Below are positions 7,505 through 15,852 of a DNA stretch of 46,591 nucleotides, piece by piece. Origin of the DNA: Rhodococcus yunnanensis NBRC 103083 (GTDB taxonomy: Bacteria; Actinomycetota; Actinomycetes; Mycobacteriales; Mycobacteriaceae). The notes beneath the pieces are model-generated. The model saw only the letters and a program-made list of their open reading frames with translations. It was not told the DNA's origin and did no database searches. The number at the start of each line of letters is the position of its first letter. Positions within the stretch are counted from its first letter, which is position 1. The stretch is taken from contig NZ_BCXH01000029.1 in the NCBI RefSeq assembly GCF_001895005.1, forward strand, positions 1 to 46,591, written 5' to 3'. A program made the translations under genes and the position numbers.

Positions 7505-8617
7505 GTGCATCCTGACGTCTCCGCGGACCTGAACGAACTCGACATCACCCTCACCACCATCGAGTCGGTTCTCGATGTCGAGGAACTGCGTCGACGGATC
7601 GACGAACTCGAACACCAGGCCGCGTCACCCGATCTGTGGAACGACCAGGAACACGCGCAACAGGTGACCAGTGCGCTGTCGCACGCGCAGGCGGAACTGC
7701 GTCGCGTCGAGGCTCTTCGGCAAAGGCTGGAGGACGTGCCGGTGCTGTACGAACTCGCCGAAGGAGAGGAAGGCGACGCCGCTGCGTCGGCAACGGCCGA
7801 TGCGGATGCCGAGCGCGCATCTCTACGCGAGGACATCGCCGCAGCCGAGGTGCGCACTCTGCTGTCGGGTGAGTACGACCAACGCGACGCGCTGGTGAAC
7901 ATCCGATCCGGCGCAGGCGGTATCGACGCCGCCGACTGGGCCGAGATGCTCATGCGCATGTACATTCGGTGGGCCGAGAAGCATGGATACAGCGTCGAGG
8001 TGTACGACACCTCGTACGCGGAAGAAGCAGGTATCAAGAGCGCGACGTTCGCGGTGAAAGCGCCCTACACATACGGCACGCTCTCGGTCGAGCAAGGCAC
8101 GCATCGACTCGTCCGCATCAGCCCGTTCGACAACCAAGGTCGTCGGCAGACGTCGTTCGCCGAGGTCGAGGTACTCCCGGTCGTCGAGACCACCGATCAC
8201 ATCGAGATTCCGGAAGGCGACATCAGAGTCGACGTCTACCGCTCGTCGGGGCCCGGTGGGCAGTCGGTCAACACGACCGACTCTGCTGTGCGTCTGACGC
8301 ATATTCCGACCGGCATCGTCGTGACCTGTCAGAACGAGAAGTCGCAGCTTCAGAACAAGGTGTCCGCGATGCGCGTGCTCCAAGCCAAGTTGCTCGAAGT
8401 CAAGCGCAAGGAAGAGCGCGCCGAGATGGATGCCCTCAAGGGTGACGGCGGCAGCTCGTGGGGAAACCAGATGCGCTCCTACGTTCTGCATCCGTACCAG
8501 ATGGTGAAGGACTTGAGGACCGAGTACGAGGTGAACAACCCCAGCTCTGTGCTCGACGGCGACATCGACGGATTCCTGGAGGCCGGAATTCGCTGGCGTA
8601 TGAGGGGAGACGAGTAG
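7505..8617 (+). CDS. prfB: Peptide chain release factor 2
   Basis: A 370-aa release factor recognising UGA and UAA. It has the RF2 codon-recognition tripeptide Ser-Pro-Phe at 206-208 and the Gly-Gly-Gln motif at 251-253 that triggers peptidyl-tRNA hydrolysis. GTG 7505 gives the start MHPDVSADLNELD, matching actinobacterial RF2; in-frame extension to 7442 has no support. The frame is continuous, so the programmed +1 frameshift of enterobacterial prfB is absent, as usual in actinobacteria. It heads the group prfB - mscS-like - small membrane protein - ftsEX - smpB, the same order as Rv3105c-Rv3100c. Confidence 0.96.
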   Translation: MHPDVSADLNELDITLTTIESVLDVEELRRRIDELEHQAASPDLWNDQEHAQQVTSALSHAQAELRRVEALRQRLEDVPVLYELAEGEEGDAAASATADADAERASLREDIAAAEVRTLLSGEYDQRDALVNIRSGAGGIDAADWAEMLMRMYIRWAEKHGYSVEVYDTSYAEEAGIKSATFAVKAPYTYGTLSVEQGTHRLVRISPFDNQGRRQTSFAEVEVLPVVETTDHIEIPEGDIRVDVYRSSGPGGQSVNTTDSAVRLTHIPTGIVVTCQNEKSQLQNKVSAMRVLQAKLLEVKRKEERAEMDALKGDGGSSWGNQMRSYVLHPYQMVKDLRTEYEVNNPSSVLDGDIDGFLEAGIRWRMRGDE

Positions 8618-8622
8618 AGACG

Positions 8623-9540
8623 ATGTACTCGGCGCTCTCGCTCGGCCTCCCATCCGATCTGCGGGGATGGATGTACGGCAGCGGCTTGGAAATCGTGCTG
8701 TACGTCCTCGGCGGAATGCTCGTCGCGCGGTTGATCAGTTGGGTCGGTTCGCGAATCACCACTCGCATCGACTCGAACTACCAGCACAGCGACGCCCTCG
8801 TCAGGACCGAGGCCGCCAAACACCGTCACGCCCTCGCACAGGTCATCACGTGGGTAGCGGTAACCATCGTCTACGTACTCGTCACGATCGAAGTGCTGCG
8901 TAGATTCGGCTTCGCGGTGACGAGCCTCGTGGCACCGGCGACGGTTCTCGGTGCAGCGCTCGGCTTCGGCGCGCAGCGCGTGGTGCAGGACATTCTTGCC
9001 GGATTCTTCATCATCACTGAACGCCAGTACGGTTACGGCGACGTCGTCCAGATCGCCGTCAACGGTTCGGCGGAGGACGCCGAGGGAACCGTCGAGGACG
9101 TGACGCTACGCGTGACCCGGGTCCGCAGCGTCGACGGCGAGGTCATCACCGTGCCGAACGGGCAGATCGTCAAAGCGATCAACTTGTCGAAGGACTGGGC
9201 GCGCGCAGTGGTCGACGTGCCGGTGCCGTCGATCGCGGACCTGAACCGAGTGAACGAGATACTGCGACAGGTCGGGCACACGGCATTCGAGGACGCACGC
9301 CTTCGGCCGCTGCTGCTCGACGAACCCACGGTGATGGGTGTCGAGAGCATCGAGGTCGACCAGGTGAACGTACGACTCGTTGCTCGTACTCTGCCGGGCA
9401 AGCAATTTCAGGTCGGTCGCGACCTGCGAGTGCGCGTCGCAGCCGCATTGCAGCCCGAAGGCATCAGCGTCAGTCCGGACGTTTCCACCGCGGGCGTCGC
9501 TCCCGACGGCACGACCCGCAACCGGGAGGAAGATCTGTGA
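8623..9540 (+). CDS. MscS-family mechanosensitive channel-like membrane protein
   Basis: A 305-aa protein with membrane helices at about 25-42 and 68-88 and a pore-lining TM3 rich in Gly and Ala (APATVLGAALGFGAQRVVQDILAGFFII), the MscS signature. The beta domain follows (GYGDVVQI, EGTVEDVTLRVTRVR, VPNGQIV). It should gate in response to membrane tension. ATG 8623 lies 5 nt after the prfB stop; the longer frame from 8458 overlaps prfB. It occupies the position of Rv3104c. Its end overlaps the next gene by GTGA. Confidence 0.85.
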   Translation: MYSALSLGLPSDLRGWMYGSGLEIVLYVLGGMLVARLISWVGSRITTRIDSNYQHSDALVRTEAAKHRHALAQVITWVAVTIVYVLVTIEVLRRFGFAVTSLVAPATVLGAALGFGAQRVVQDILAGFFIITERQYGYGDVVQIAVNGSAEDAEGTVEDVTLRVTRVRSVDGEVITVPNGQIVKAINLSKDWARAVVDVPVPSIADLNRVNEILRQVGHTAFEDARLRPLLLDEPTVMGVESIEVDQVNVRLVARTLPGKQFQVGRDLRVRVAAALQPEGISVSPDVSTAGVAPDGTTRNREEDL

Positions 9541-9986
9541 CCGAACCCGACTCCGATCCGGATCGGCCGCGTCGATCCTGGGTGATCCCGACGCGCTTGT
9601 TCGGCCGGGTACGCACGTCGACGGTGCTGATCGGAGTGTGCTTCATCCTCACGGCGCTCCTCTACGACCAGGTGCGGCCCGAGCCTGCCGCTGTGGTCAA
9701 CGGTCCGACTGCGGTGGACACCAGTCAGTACCAGACCGGGCCGCAGCAGCAGCCCGAGGAGCAGTACACCGAACCGTCGACCACCGTGCCGACGGTAACC
9801 ACTACCTCGCCGTCGGGCACGCAGGACCCGTCGAGTCAGGAAGGAACGTCGGGTGCGCCCGGTTCGTCGACAGGCGGGCAGGAGGGGTCGACGACGCAGG
9901 ATCCGACATATCTACCAGGGCTGACTATTCCGCCTCAGCTGCGTTCGTTGCTGCCCGCGCCGCCGAGCGCCACCGGAACTCCATGA
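9537..9986 (+). CDS. Single-pass membrane protein with Thr/Ser/Pro/Gln-rich extracellular tail
   Basis: A 149-aa protein. A short basic N-terminus is followed by one membrane helix at about 29-45 (TVLIGVCFILTALLYDQV). The remaining ~100 residues are low complexity and rich in Thr, Ser, Pro, Gln and Gly, likely outside the membrane. GTG 9537 overlaps the stop of the MscS-like gene and has GGGAGGA upstream. A proline-rich membrane protein occupies the same place next to ftsE in mycobacteria (Rv3103c). Function unknown; its conserved position suggests a link to the channel or FtsEX. Confidence 0.75.
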   Translation: MTEPDSDPDRPRRSWVIPTRLFGRVRTSTVLIGVCFILTALLYDQVRPEPAAVVNGPTAVDTSQYQTGPQQQPEEQYTEPSTTVPTVTTTSPSGTQDPSSQEGTSGAPGSSTGGQEGSTTQDPTYLPGLTIPPQLRSLLPAPPSATGTP

Positions 9987-10033
9987 CGCCTCGCCCGGTC
10001 CGATGCTTCGGCCGGTTACCGGTCGGTAAGGAC

Positions 10034-10039
10034 TACACT
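10034..10039 (+). promoter_or_regulatory. -10 element of ftsE, consistent with leaderless transcription
   Basis: TACACT ends 8 nt before the GTG at 10048, and no ribosome-binding site precedes that codon. Confidence 0.5.
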
Positions 10040-10047
10040 GGCGACCC

Positions 10048-10737
10048 GTGATCAGCACCACGAATGTGTCCAAGTCCTACAAGACGTCGACCAGGCCTGC
10101 ACTGGACAACGTGACCGTCTCCGTGGACAAGGGCGAGTTCGTCTTCCTCATCGGCCCGTCCGGCTCGGGCAAGTCCACGTTCATGCGTCTGCTGCTGAAG
10201 GAAGATACGCCGACCTCCGGTGACATCCATGTGGCGGACTTCCACGTCAACAGGCTGTCCTCGCGGCGCGTCCCCAGATTGCGCCAGAGCATGGGATGTG
10301 TGTTCCAGGACTTCCGCCTTCTGCAGCAGAAGACCGTCGTCGAGAACGTCGCGTTCGCTCTCGAAGTGATCGGGAAGCCGCGCTCGATGATCAAGCGAAC
10401 GGTCCCGGAGGTCCTCGATCTGGTCGGTCTCGGCGGTAAGTCCGATCGGCTACCCACCGAACTCTCGGGTGGCGAACAGCAACGTGTGGCTATCGCACGC
10501 GCATTCGTCAATCGGCCCCTTGTGCTTCTTGCGGACGAGCCGACCGGCAACCTGGACCCGGACACGAGCCAGGACATCATGATGCTGCTGGAGCGGATCA
10601 ACCGCACCGGGACGACCGTCCTGATGGCCACGCACGACAACCACATCGTGGATTCGATGCGACGACGGGTCATCGAACTGGACAACGGCCGTGTGGTGCG
10701 TGACGAGGCCCGCGGGGTGTACGGCGTCGGCAGGTAG
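10048..10737 (+). CDS. ftsE: Cell division ATP-binding protein FtsE
   Basis: A 229-aa ABC ATPase. Walker A is GPSGSGKS at 36-43, Q-loop Gln87, the signature LSGGEQQR at 139-146 and Walker B LVLLADEP at 158-165. With FtsX it forms the FtsEX complex, which uses ATP to control peptidoglycan hydrolases at the septum. GTG 10048 gives the usual family start (MISTTNVSKSY). The ftsX gene follows after 65 nt on the same strand. Confidence 0.97.
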   Translation: MISTTNVSKSYKTSTRPALDNVTVSVDKGEFVFLIGPSGSGKSTFMRLLLKEDTPTSGDIHVADFHVNRLSSRRVPRLRQSMGCVFQDFRLLQQKTVVENVAFALEVIGKPRSMIKRTVPEVLDLVGLGGKSDRLPTELSGGEQQRVAIARAFVNRPLVLLADEPTGNLDPDTSQDIMMLLERINRTGTTVLMATHDNHIVDSMRRRVIELDNGRVVRDEARGVYGVGR

Positions 10738-10802
10738 CGCTTCTCGGACACCCGACGACGACTTTCTTCTTTCTGCACACACCGAAGGGCCCGGATACCG
10801 CG

Positions 10803-11708
10803 ATGCGCGCAAGTTTCATCACCAGTGAGGTTCTGACCGGATTGCGTCGGAACATCACCATGACCATTGCCATGATTCTCACGACCGCGATCTCGCTCGG
10901 TCTGTTCGGTGGCGGACTGCTCGTGGTTCAGATGGCGGGCAAGACGCAGCAGATCTTCCTTGACCGGGTCGAGGTGCAGATCTTCCTCACCGACGACATC
11001 TCGGCAACGGACCCCGATTGCGCGCAGGACACGTGCCGCACTCTGCGCAGCGATCTCGAACAGACACCGTCCGTCGAGTCCGTGCAGTACCTCAACCGCG
11101 ACGATGCGGTGAAGGACGCCACCGAGCGTGTGTTCAAGGATCAGCCCGAGCTGGCGGAATTGGTCAGTCCGGACAGCTTCCCGGCGTCGTTCAAGGTCAA
11201 GTTGAACGACCCGGAACGGTTCGGCGTGATCAACGACAACTTCGCGGGACGGCCGGGGGTGCAGAGTGTGCTCAACCAGCGTGACCTGGTGGAGCGGCTC
11301 TTCAGTGTCCTCAACGGTGTTCGCAATGCTGCGTTCGCGATTGCCATCGTCCAGGCGATCGCCGCTGTCCTGTTGATCGCCAACATGGTCCAGATCGCCG
11401 CGTTCACCAGACGAACAGAGGTCGGGATCATGCGTCTGGTGGGTGCGACGCGGTGGTACACGCAGCTACCGTTCCTGCTCGAGGCGGTGGTGGCAGCGCT
11501 CATCGGTTCCGCGCTTGCCATCGCCGGATTGTTCACGGCCAAGAACATCTTCATCGACGACGTGCTGTCCGATGTCTACGACGCCAACATACTGGCGCGG
11601 ATCTCGAACAGCGACGTTCTGCTGGTCTCACCGTTCCTTGCGCTCGTCGGAGTCGGAATGGCAGCTATTACCGGTTACATCACGCTTCGTCTGTACGTAC
11701 GCGAGTGA
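10803..11708 (+). CDS. ftsX: Cell division protein FtsX
   Basis: A 301-aa permease-type subunit of FtsEX. It has TM1 at about 20-42, an extracellular domain of about 120 residues containing two Cys (DCAQDTC, likely a disulfide), then three helices at about 175-200, 220-245 and 270-295. This is the standard four-helix FtsX arrangement. The extracellular loop is the part that contacts peptidoglycan hydrolases (RipC in mycobacteria). It starts at ATG 10803. Confidence 0.96.
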   Translation: MRASFITSEVLTGLRRNITMTIAMILTTAISLGLFGGGLLVVQMAGKTQQIFLDRVEVQIFLTDDISATDPDCAQDTCRTLRSDLEQTPSVESVQYLNRDDAVKDATERVFKDQPELAELVSPDSFPASFKVKLNDPERFGVINDNFAGRPGVQSVLNQRDLVERLFSVLNGVRNAAFAIAIVQAIAAVLLIANMVQIAAFTRRTEVGIMRLVGATRWYTQLPFLLEAVVAALIGSALAIAGLFTAKNIFIDDVLSDVYDANILARISNSDVLLVSPFLALVGVGMAAITGYITLRLYVRE

Positions 11709-11829
11709 GAGTGCCCGTGTCGGTCGGATGACTGCCGGAAGAAAATCGATTGCGCGTCGGTTCTATGCTGGAGCGGTTGTGTGCGGCGACACGCGCACGC
11801 CATGACGGCGCTCGAGAAAGGGCCCTGCA

Positions 11830-12303
11830 GTGAAAGAAAAGGGCCGCAAGGCCATTGCGACCAACAGAAAAGCGCGACACCACTACTCGATCCTCGACGT
11901 GTACGAGGCAGGGATCGCGCTCGTCGGCACCGAGGTGAAGAGTCTGCGCGAAGGAAAAGCGTCGCTGGCGGATGCGTTCGCGACGGTCGACGACGGCGAA
12001 ATCTGGTTGCGTGGATTGCACATTCCCGAATACACGCAGGGCAGTTGGACCAACCATGCGCCGCGTCGTACCCGAAAGCTGTTGTTGCACAAGCGTGAAA
12101 TCGAACGTCTCGTCGGCAAGGTCAAAGAAGGAAGCCTGACGCTCGTTCCGTTGTCCATGTACTTCTCCGACGGCAAGGTCAAGGTCGAACTCGCGCTCGC
12201 CAAGGGTAAGCAGGACTACGACAAGCGGCAGGACCTGGCTCGGCGAACGGCAGAACGTGAAGTGACCCGCGAACTGGGTCGTCGGATCAAGGGCATGCGC
12301 TGA
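11830..12303 (+). CDS. smpB: SsrA-binding protein SmpB
   Basis: A 157-aa protein that binds tmRNA and brings it to stalled ribosomes. It has the family core (NRKARHHYSILDVYEAGIALVGTEVKSLREGK) and the basic C-terminal tail KGKQDYDKRQDLARRTAERE that folds into the mRNA channel. It starts at GTG 11830. Its RNA partner ssrA lies 2.4 kb downstream at 14681. The stop overlaps a likely CTG start of the next gene (CTGA). Confidence 0.97.
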   Translation: MKEKGRKAIATNRKARHHYSILDVYEAGIALVGTEVKSLREGKASLADAFATVDDGEIWLRGLHIPEYTQGSWTNHAPRRTRKLLLHKREIERLVGKVKEGSLTLVPLSMYFSDGKVKVELALAKGKQDYDKRQDLARRTAEREVTRELGRRIKGMR

Positions 12304-13163
12304 CCGCGATCCTCCTCGCTCTGGTTGCGGCAGTCGGGTACGGCGTCAGTGATTTCGTGGGTGGAGTCGCGTCCAGGCGAGTGGCGGCGCTGCGAGTCGT
12401 CATAGTCTCGTATCCGTTCTCCCTGGTGGTGGTCCTGCTGATCGCGCCGTTCGTCGGCGGATCGGTGTCGTTGACACCGATCCTGTGGGGATTGGCGTCG
12501 GGAGTCGCCGGCGGTCTCGCCGTCTGGTGGTTCTACCTGGCACTGGCCTCGGGGCCGATGGCGGTGGTCTCTCCGTTGACCGCTGTGCTCGTCGCAGGAA
12601 TTCCGGTGGTTGCAGGATTCGCGATCGGGGAGCGTCCCGGAGCACTCGCCTTCGTCGGCATCGCGTTGGCGTTGGTCGCGGTTCTGCTCGTCAGCAAGGA
12701 ATCTCCCGATACGACCACCGGCGAGGTGGCAGGCGGCCGTGAGATGAAGTTCACGCGGACCGTCGCGTGGCTGACGGTCGGGTCGGGCGTGACGTTCGCG
12801 GTGGCGTTCATCTGCCTGCATCGGATCGGCGACGGGTCGGGGCTGTGGCCGTTGGCCGCGTCGCGGGCGTCGGCCACCGCCGTCGTGTGGTGCGTGGCAC
12901 TCGCCTCGGGACACTTCTCCCCGCCGCACGGCAGCGTACTGAAATTGGCCGCCTTCGTGGGAGTGCTCGACGTTGCCGCGAACGCGGCGCTGCTCTACGC
13001 GTACCAGGGCGGGTTGCTTTCGCTCGTCAGCGTCATCGCATCGCTCTACCCTGCAGCGACGGTGATGCTGGCGATGATCATGCTGGGAGAGCGGGTGGGG
13101 CGACTGCAACAGGCAGGAATGCTTCTGGCTCTCGCGGCGGTGGGTTTGATCGCCGTCGCATAG
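12300..13163 (+). CDS. EamA/DMT-family transporter, probable CTG start
   Basis: A drug/metabolite-transporter-type membrane protein with ten predicted helices and a helical repeat typical of EamA. From CTG 12300 it has 287 aa and begins TAILLALVAAVGYGVSDFVGGVASRR, which is a complete TM1. The first ordinary start, GTG 12357, would cut away almost all of TM1. CTG 12300 overlaps the smpB stop (CTGA) and has AAGGG six nt upstream, so a non-standard start by coupling is the best reading. Substrate unknown. Confidence 0.8.
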   Translation: MTAILLALVAAVGYGVSDFVGGVASRRVAALRVVIVSYPFSLVVVLLIAPFVGGSVSLTPILWGLASGVAGGLAVWWFYLALASGPMAVVSPLTAVLVAGIPVVAGFAIGERPGALAFVGIALALVAVLLVSKESPDTTTGEVAGGREMKFTRTVAWLTVGSGVTFAVAFICLHRIGDGSGLWPLAASRASATAVVWCVALASGHFSPPHGSVLKLAAFVGVLDVAANAALLYAYQGGLLSLVSVIASLYPAATVMLAMIMLGERVGRLQQAGMLLALAAVGLIAVA

Positions 13164-13230
13164 CGCGTGACTACCGTCGCACAGCTACGGGCGCAGATTG
13201 AATCCCGTCGGGCAGGGGTATCGACAGACG

Positions 13231-14598
13231 ATGACCGTCCCACACAGCGCAGCCCCCACGCGAGTACTCGTCACCGGTGCAACAGGATATCTGGGTGGAC
13301 GGCTGGCACCGCGGCTTCTCGATGCGGGATACACAGTCCGGGTTCTGGCCCGAAATCCCGAGAAGTTACACGGCGTGCCGTGGGCTGACCGAGTGGAGGT
13401 CGCGCGCGGTGACCTCGGCGATCGTGAGTCGCTGAAATCGGCGTTCGCCGACGTCGACGTCATCTATTACCTCGTCCATTCGATGGGCGCGCCCGGGCAC
13501 GAGGATTTCGCCGCGGCCGAGCGGGCGAGCGCGGAGAACGTGGCGGCCGTCGCCGCGGACTCAGGCGTCGGTCGGATCGTCTACCTGGGTGGGCTCCATC
13601 CCGAGACGGGCGAGCTGTCGCCTCACTTGTCGTCTCGCGCCGAGGTGGGCCGAATTCTGATCGAGTCGCCGACGCCGACTTTCGTACTGCAAGCCGGTGT
13701 CGTGATCGGTGCGGGCTCCGCATCGTTCGAGATGATTCGCCATCTGACCAACCGTCTGCCAGTCATGACGACGCCGCGGTGGGTACACAATCGGATCCAG
13801 CCGATCGCCGTCCGTGACATCCTGCACTACCTCGCCGAGGCAGCCACCGCCGAACTTCCTCATAGCCGAACGTTCGACGTCGGGGGACCCGATGTCATGG
13901 AATACGGCGAAATGATGAACACCTATGCCGACGTCGCGGGTCTGCGCCAGCGCCGCATGCTCGTGCTGCCGGTCCTCACACCTCGGCTTGCCGGCCATTG
14001 GATCGGGCTGGTGACACCGATGCCTCGCGGTCTGGCGATGCCTCTGATCGAGTCGTTGCAGTACGACGCGGTGATGCACGAGTCGGATATCGACCGTGTC
14101 ATCGGCCGTCCCGACAACGGGCTGACGTCCTATCGCGAGTCCGTTCGCCTGGCACTACGCAACATCGAGGAGGGCGAGACGGAGTCGACGTGGGCCGACA
14201 CCTCGTCCGCACCGTCGGATCCGCTTCCGTCCGATCCGGATTGGGCGGGCGAAGTGGTCTACTCGGATATTCGGAGCGTCTATCTCGGCACCGAACCGGA
14301 TGCGATCCGCCGCCGCCTCCGAGACGCCGTCCATGCGGTCGGGTCGTCAGGATGGCGCATCGACGACGACGGGTCGACGGATAGCGTTCGGCTGGTCTGT
14401 ACCGCGTCGATCCCCGGGAACGCGTGGGTTCGGTTGGAGGCGAAATCAGCAGGTGGCGGAACGCGTCTGGAGCAACGGCTCGACTTCTTCCCACGAGGGC
14501 TCGCCGGGCGTGTGAGTTGGTACGGCTCGTTTCCACTGCGGAAGGTGCTGGCAGGGCGCATGTTGGCGGCCGTCGTCGAGCAGATCGATCGGGCCTGA
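13231..14598 (+). CDS. NAD(P)-binding SDR-type protein with C-terminal DUF2867-like domain
   Basis: A 455-aa two-domain protein. Residues 10-280 form an atypical extended Rossmann domain with VTGATGYLGGRLAPRLL and RNPEKL for NAD(P) binding, and a VIYYLVHSMG segment. Residues about 310-455 resemble the DUF2867 domain (START/polyketide-cyclase-like) commonly fused to such reductases. No classical YxxxK pair is obvious, so it may bind rather than oxidise its ligand. ATG 13231 is preferred over TTG 13198, which adds a short unsupported extension; the ribosome-binding site is weak. Substrate unknown. Confidence 0.8.
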   Translation: MTVPHSAAPTRVLVTGATGYLGGRLAPRLLDAGYTVRVLARNPEKLHGVPWADRVEVARGDLGDRESLKSAFADVDVIYYLVHSMGAPGHEDFAAAERASAENVAAVAADSGVGRIVYLGGLHPETGELSPHLSSRAEVGRILIESPTPTFVLQAGVVIGAGSASFEMIRHLTNRLPVMTTPRWVHNRIQPIAVRDILHYLAEAATAELPHSRTFDVGGPDVMEYGEMMNTYADVAGLRQRRMLVLPVLTPRLAGHWIGLVTPMPRGLAMPLIESLQYDAVMHESDIDRVIGRPDNGLTSYRESVRLALRNIEEGETESTWADTSSAPSDPLPSDPDWAGEVVYSDIRSVYLGTEPDAIRRRLRDAVHAVGSSGWRIDDDGSTDSVRLVCTASIPGNAWVRLEAKSAGGGTRLEQRLDFFPRGLAGRVSWYGSFPLRKVLAGRMLAAVVEQIDRA

Positions 14599-14643
14599 CG
14601 AGGAGCCGGCATATATCGGGATGATTCTGTCCGGCGAGCTTGT

Positions 14644-14649
14644 TACACT
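14644..14649 (+). promoter_or_regulatory. -10 element of ssrA
   Basis: TACACT lies 31 nt before the mature tmRNA 5' end, leaving room for a short 5' leader removed by RNase P. The -35 is unclear. Confidence 0.4.
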
Positions 14650-14680
14650 GAACAGCCCGAGCAGAGTGCACGGGCCATAC

Positions 14681-15048
14681 GGGGCTGAACGGTTTCGACT
14701 CTGTATGTTGAGTCAGGGGAAGCGTGTCGGTGCAGGCGAGAGACCACCGTAAGCGTCATCGCAAACATATAAGCGCCGATTCCAATCAGCGCGACTACGC
14801 ACTCGCTGCCTAAGTAGCGACTGCGTGTCTGTCAGTCCGGATTCGCCCTCGGTCCGGGTACTGGCATCAGCTAGAGGGCTTACCGATTCACTCGGCCACG
14901 GAGTGATGAGGAACATCAAACAGTGGCTGGGATCGTCATCCTGGCTTGTTTGCGAGATCAGGAGATCCAAGTAGAGGCATAGCAGACTGCACACGGAGAA
15001 GCCCTGGCAACGCAGCGGAGGACCCGGGTTCGATTCCCGGCAGCTCCA
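14681..15048 (+). ncRNA. ssrA: Transfer-messenger RNA (tmRNA)
   Basis: The 5' end GGGGCTGAACGGTTTCGAC and the 3' end GGTTCGATTCCCGGCAGCTCCA make the tRNA-like domain, with a G3-U wobble in the acceptor stem as in tRNA-Ala. The tag reading frame runs from GCC 14775 to TAA 14811-14813 and encodes ADSNQRDYALAA; from memory the Mtb tag is ADSHQRDYALAA, one residue different. CCA is not encoded after the discriminator A (15048). tmRNA rescues stalled ribosomes together with SmpB, encoded 2.4 kb upstream. A strong terminator follows. Confidence 0.97.
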
Positions 15049-15055
15049 CACAGGC

Positions 15056-15097
15056 GCCGGGCCGGAGAGCGACATGCTCACCGGCCCGGCGTTTTTT
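15056..15097 (+). terminator. Rho-independent terminator of ssrA
   Basis: GCCGGGCCGG at 15056-15065 pairs perfectly with 15081-15090, followed by GTTTTTT. Confidence 0.95.
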
Positions 15098-15183
15098 CGT
15101 CCAATGTCTGTCTGTGATTCCAGTAACTCGAGCCCCCAGAACATCGACCCAACCCGCGCCGCGAGCTGTGTCGAATACGGGGT

Positions 15184-15852
15184 ATGAACAAGCCCCATGA
15201 GCCGAGGCTGTGGACCGGACGCACACCTTCTTCCGGCGCGCCCGTAGAGTGCGTCGTCCTCGTGCTGCACGGAGGCAAGGTCGACAGTCTCTCGCCGAGT
15301 AGGCCATGGCATCTGTCGGCGGTGCGGATGTGGCAGTTCACGCGTGCACTCCGAAGCGCAGGGCGCAGCCGAGGTCTTCTCGTGGCGCAGCTGCAGTACC
15401 GGTTCCGGGGATGGAACGGCATCGAGCGCAGTCCGGTGAGGGATGCCAGATGGGCGCTGCGCCGGATTCACCACGACTATCCCGACGTTCATGTCGTCGT
15501 CGTCGGGCATTCGATGGGTGGTCGAACCGCCGCCGCAGTCGCCGACGATCCTCTCGTCCGTGGGGTCGTGGCCTTGGCGCCGTGGTGGCCGGACGGAGGT
15601 GAGGTGGAGGCGATGAGAACGAGTCAGATTCTCAGGGTCGTGCACGGAGATTCGGACAGTTGGACCGATGCGGCCACATCGCGGCGTGCGACCGAAGCTG
15701 CAGCGAACGCAGGGGTGGATGCCGCGTTCTTCTCGATGCCCGGTGGACACTTCATGATTCGTCGACCGCGGTCGTGGGTGAAGACGACCACCGAGTTCGT
15801 GATGGACATGGTCGGGCGTGTTCCTGCCGAGACGGACGGAGTGACCGGGTGA
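15184..15852 (+). CDS. Alpha/beta hydrolase, first gene of lipid-modification operon
   Basis: A 222-aa hydrolase. The nucleophile elbow is GHSMGG with Ser110, preceded by the oxyanion segment LVLHGG at 27-31. The catalytic Asp is probably in HGDSDSW and the His in GGHFM. Small hydrolases of this kind act on esters or thioesters; the substrate is not evident. ATG 15184 is the only good start. It is coupled to the next gene by a 4-nt GTGA overlap, so it belongs to the operon of fatty-acyl methyltransferases, where an acyl-hydrolysing role would fit (inference). Confidence 0.8.
   Translation: MNKPHEPRLWTGRTPSSGAPVECVVLVLHGGKVDSLSPSRPWHLSAVRMWQFTRALRSAGRSRGLLVAQLQYRFRGWNGIERSPVRDARWALRRIHHDYPDVHVVVVGHSMGGRTAAAVADDPLVRGVVALAPWWPDGGEVEAMRTSQILRVVHGDSDSWTDAATSRRATEAAANAGVDAAFFSMPGGHFMIRRPRSWVKTTTEFVMDMVGRVPAETDGVTG

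Noticed and set aside
7105..8037. N-terminal extension of the carbonic anhydrase across prfB antisense
   Set aside because: ATG 7104 has a strong ribosome-binding site and gives full family length; the extension is low-complexity shadow of prfB.
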